In this document: piece by piece, positions 60,503 through 64,000 of the stretch | How positions within the stretch are numbered: position 1 is the first letter of the stretch | Layout: every line of letters starts with the position of its first letter | Source of the DNA: Azolla caroliniana | Taxonomy: Eukaryota; Polypodiophyta | Direction: 5' to 3' | DNA length: 64,000 bases | Assembly: GCA_043228905.1 (NCBI GenBank) | Contig: JBHGNT010000008.1 | Location: forward strand, 11,656,001 to 11,720,000 | Program-made: the position numbers and the translations under genes | Notes under the pieces: generated by a model | What the model saw: only the letters and a program-made list of their open reading frames with translations | The model's database searches: none | What the model was told of the DNA's origin: nothing

Positions 60503-62464
60503 ATGGGGCATCTACGTACACGGCCGTACCGAAAAGTAGAGGATAAGTTGCGGTCAGCATCAATAATAAAAGAAGAAGAAGAAATCATGGGGGTAGTCAA
60601 AGAAGTGTTCTATGGGAGCACGCTACAACGGCTTGAAGAGCTTGTGGAGGATAAAAGCCAAGGAGACCGGGTAGTCCCGGTGGAATTGGTCGAGATGTAC
60701 GAGATCATTATGAAAATGGGGCCGGATACGCTCCGTAAAGAAGAAGCAATGGTAAGTACGAAATACAAGACCGTGGAGAAGAAAGTGAAACCAGCCGCGA
60801 GACCATTACCCGCCGATAGCGAGCAAAAGAGGAAAGAAATCTTGGGAGATTCGACACTTCGAAAGTCCATGCAGATCGGACATGCCTTCACGGATGAGAC
60901 CCGGAAGAAACTTCGGATCGATGGAGGTGGTTTCCTTTTACCAAATGAAGAAGAACGATTATGTGGGATGTTAGAACAACATGGGAAAGCAATTGCATTC
61001 ACATCCAAGGAGATAGGGTGCGTTGATCTGAAGATAGTGGAGCCGATGGTGATCTTCACGATTGACCATGTGCCGTGGAACCTGAAGCCGATTCCGATGC
61101 CGCAGACGCATATTCCCAAAATCATCAACTTGCTCAAGGAGAAGGTGGCAATGGGGATTTTAGAGCCATCAAATGCTCCATACTCAAATCGATGGTTTAC
61201 GGTTCCGAAGAAGAATGGGTCACTCCGATTTATCCAAGACTTGCAACCGGTGAGCAAGGTCACAATCCGGAACTCCGGAGTCGGTCCGATAGTGGACGAA
61301 TTTGCGGAAGCATTTGCCGGTCGTGCGATATACTCCAGCGGAGACCTATACTCAGGGTATGACCAATTCCGACTAGTTGTGGAGAGCCGAGACATCACTA
61401 CCATGCGGACACCAATAGGATTAGTCTGAATGTGCACACTACCACAAGGAGCGACAAACTCAGTTGCACATATGATGAACGCGATGAAAAATGTGCTTCG
61501 AGATTGCATTCTGGAGATAACGATGCCGTTCCTAGATGAAATTCCGATGAAAGGATGCGCGGTAGAAGAAAAAGATGAAACTATGGATGATCGGGGATGC
61601 CGAAAGTTCGTAGTCGACCATATTCGTGATTGCGAGAAAGTGCTTCGAAAGTTAGAAGATGTGCACCTAACACTTTCCAGGGAGAAATCGGCATTCGGGC
61701 AAGAAGAGATATTGGTAGTCGGACATCTATGTGGACCCTACGGCCGAAGACCGTCACCAACCAAGATCGATGCGATTCAAGCTATGAAAGAAGTATGCGA
61801 GTCACAATCTAAAGTCCGAAGGTTTCTTGGAGCTTGTGCATTTTATCACATATGGATTCCACACTAAGCACATATTACGGACCCACTCTATCACTTATTG
61901 TGGAAGGGGAAGAAGTTCGAATGGAAATCGGAACACACCAAAGCCATGAAGAAGCTCAAGAAAACACTATGGAGGGCTAAAGCACTTAAGAAGCCGAGCT
62001 ACGACCGACCGATCATAGTAACGGTTGATACAAGTCCACCGGGATCGGATGGGTCATCAATCAAGCTGACTCGGATGGTTTGCTATATCCGATCCGATTC
62101 AGACAAAGGTTCTCAACGAAAGGCAACGCGGATATGCACAAGTAAACAAAGAACTATGGGGAGTCGTGTCGGCAATCAAATCGGATCGAGATGATTTCAT
62201 CGGAGCCGAAGTAGTGATCGAAATGGATGGTCTTCTGATACTCGGGATGATGCGGTGTTGCACGATACCGGATATGGCTATGCTAAGATGGATTGCATAT
62301 GTTAAGTCGCTTAAACTAGACGTGCGACACATCTCCGGAAAAGACAACGCGGTAGAGGATATGCTATCAAGGGCTTGGTTCGGAGACAACATAGCCGAAT
62401 CCGATAATGAAGAAGTTTCTAAAGACTACTTTGCTTCAGAGCACATATGCCGCCAAGTAAACGT
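60503..62464 (+). pseudogene. RT and RNase H of Ty3-E
   Basis: RT at 60503-61867 with KKNGSLRFIQDLQPVS and GDLYSGYDQFR. TGA at 61427-61429 stands where Ty3-D has CGA. The catalytic motif reads FLDEIPMKG, so the second aspartate is lost. RNase H is at 61898-62464 (VTVDTSPPG, then a shift near 62040, then VRHISGKDNAVEDMLSRA). A stop at 61865-61867 and the shift confirm it is dead. The frame runs into the solo LTR at 62465. Confidence 0.88.
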
Positions 62465-63230
62465 TGTTGTGCCTTTCGGCGCCGGATCGTTGCGTGAGTC
62501 GGGTGGGAACCACTGAGGTTTTGGACTAGGAGAAAGAAGAATATGAGATGAGGCTAGTAATGAATAGATTATTAGAAAGAGAGATAGAAATTTCGTGAAT
62601 CCCACGAGTGTATTGTATTCGATTAATCAATATTTAGATAAGAATATGTATTTAGATTGAAAGAAAGATATAAGAAACTTGTGAATCCCACAAGTATAGA
62701 TTATATTATTTTCGTGAATCCCACGATTATATTAATTGGTTGGTGTTTTCGGAAATATATCCAATTTCCAAATATTTCACACACCTATTACATTGTGCTC
62801 CCCATCCTTATGTAGTGATTAGGGAGTCCATGCTTCTTCTTTTTCTAACTATAGACTCCATGGTTTTCCTATAGATAGACTATATGCTTGATCTAAAGTG
62901 ATCATGCTTTTTCTAACTTGTGCGTTTTTTATCAACTATAGCGTTCATGCACGATAGATGTGCATGCGTAGCTTTTTCTTTTAGCATGTGTTTTCTTTTA
63001 ACTAAAGTTTATCCTAGGTGAACTAAGCTTTCTATGTGGAACATCTATTTTTAAACACTAATGAAATGCTAGTGTAATGGTAAGACATTACATTATTAAC
63101 ATGGAGGTGCAAGGTTCGAATCTTGCCCTATGCATGTTATATATATTTTAATATTTTCTACTATTTATTCATATTTATTAAATCGGTACTTTATAAGTTT
63201 TTCACGTAGTGTACGAAATACAGTACGACA
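62465..63230 (-). repeat. Solo LTR of the Ty3-D/E family, minus orientation
   Basis: 766 bp, the same length as the solo LTR at 17042-17807 and nearly identical, in the opposite orientation. Flanks are ACGT (62461-62464) and ATGT (63231-63234), a 4-bp duplication with one C-to-T change. Ty3-D reads AACGTAATCC uninterrupted at this place. Confidence 0.9.
63068..63134 (+). other. tRNA-like module, antisense in the second solo LTR
   Basis: Same D-arm-like (TGTAAT, GGTAAGAC, ATTACA) and T-arm-like (GCAAG, GTTCGAAT, CTTGC) hairpins as at 17139-17205, differing at one base in the D loop. Confidence 0.55.
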
Positions 63231-64000
63231 ATGTAATCCGAGAATTCCGAGAAGAAGAATACGAGGGAGAAATCTTGATGATCGGGAAGGTGCTACAAGA
63301 GATTGAGGAATCATTGGGCGATAAAGAGAAGAGAGCTGAGATCCGAAGGAAGAAGAGGCAAGTCCAAAAGTTCTTCTTGAAAAATGGATTAATATGAAGG
63401 GAGCCGAAAAGACTAGACGGCATACCACTTCGGGTAGTCGGGACGAAAGAGCAACGAAACCGGATAATGTCCGAGTTTCACGAATCCAATTGGGCTGGAC
63501 ATCGAGGAACATGGGCAACTTTTGTGAAAATCAAACAAAAATATTGGTGGAAGAATATGTACAAAGATATAGCGGAGTTCACGGAAAGCTGCGAGAAGTG
63601 TCAAATCTATTCTGAACTTCGACACTGAGATGAGTTACATCCGACATTCTCACCGACAATCAACTTCAAATGGATGGTCGACATTGTAGCCATGCCAACC
63701 GGGATCAGACAAAAGAAGTACTTGGTGTTAGCTCGGGAAGATCTCACAAACCAAGTAGAAGGTCGGGCGCTACGAAGGAAAACGTGTTCTGCGGTATGCC
63801 AATTTCTTTTGGAGGAGGTGTTTTGCAGGTACAGGTGCGTAGGACAAGTGATTGCGGATCGGGGAGAACTGAACTCTGTTAAAGCTAGGGAATTCTTCAC
63901 CAAACATGGAGTTTGGTTATCACTAACAACAGTACATAATCTGGAAGCCAACGGGAAGATTGAATGAGGACATAGTCCAATCATCAAAGCACTTGCAAAA
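63231..64000 (+). pseudogene. Integrase of Ty3-E (partial)
   Basis: Continues after the solo LTR with VIREFREEEYEG, then the zinc-binding domain (FHESNWAGHRGTW, CEKCQIYSE) and the core (DIVAMPTGIRQKKYLVLAREDL, VIADRGELNS, NLEANGKIE). TGA near 63395, TGA near 63627 and TGA near 63965 break it. The window ends before the C-terminal domain. Confidence 0.88.

Larger units (their letters stand above)
57468..64000 (+). mobile_element. Ty3-E: Ty3/gypsy element, cut by the window end
   Basis: 5' LTR (57468-58337), primer-binding site, gag-protease, RT, RNase H and integrase in the Ty3 order, running off the right edge. A solo LTR of its own family sits at 62465-63230. It is the same family as Ty3-D, with which it aligns over most of gag and pol. 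It inserted into copia Ty1-G. Confidence 0.93.

Overview
This is a nuclear fragment from a large, repeat-packed plant genome. The evidence is plant-type Ty1/copia and Ty3/gypsy retrotransposons (one with a chromodomain), spliceosomal GT..AG introns, TATA-box promoters, and decay by CG and CHG cytosine deamination. A plant Penelope-like element and a gene of the DUF7869 type point to a non-seed plant (fern, lycophyte or bryophyte), but the species cannot be fixed from the sequence. There is no ordinary host gene, rRNA or true tRNA gene. Almost every base belongs to a mobile element.

The window is a five-level nest. From the left: a chromovirus-like Ty3 element (Ty3-1, minus strand, 1-3749) lies in an old copia relic (Ty1-1, 3750-6236). 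A Ty3 element on the plus strand (Ty3-2, LTR ending at 7220, gag to 14017) is split at its gag start codon by copia Ty1-A (7273-13057), and its gag is cut again by copia Ty1-G (14018 onward). Ty1-G is split by a very large minus-strand Ty3 element, Ty3-X. Its two 462-bp LTRs lie at 14696-15157 and 56424-56885, flanked by the target duplication CAACT. Inside Ty3-X sit a solo LTR (17042-17807), a non-autonomous gag-only LTR element (18797-23904), copia Ty1-B (25510-40488, duplication GTGTC), a Penelope-like element (ORF 42464-44095) and Ty3-D (44138-55197). Ty3-D is itself split by a young chromovirus, Ty3-H (46319-52092, duplication TTTAT). Ty3-E (57468 to the right edge) lies in the remaining piece of Ty1-G and carries a second solo LTR (62465-63230).

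The most unusual object is a 9,242-bp DNA element at 28118-37359 inside the pol gene of Ty1-B. It has perfect 36-bp terminal inverted repeats and a 4-5 bp target duplication, and it interrupts a copia frame that closes cleanly without it. It carries two divergent genes. On the minus strand an apparently intact six-exon gene encodes about 974 residues with a ParB-like domain and a permuted (beta-order) amino-DNA methyltransferase. On the plus strand is a decaying gene with a DUF7869-like core that could be the transposase. Intron 1 of the methyltransferase gene holds eight long palindromes at a strict 51-bp pitch, interrupted once. Together these look like a self-contained transposon with its own DNA methyltransferase, a candidate DNA-binding partner and a phased operator array.

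Other signals: Ty3-H has a textbook -1 frameshift signal at its gag/pol junction and heat-shock-element-like repeats just upstream of its TATA box. Three different Ty3 families carry antisense tRNA-like modules in their LTRs. Ty3-X has a long third ORF, rich in predicted coiled coil, downstream of integrase.
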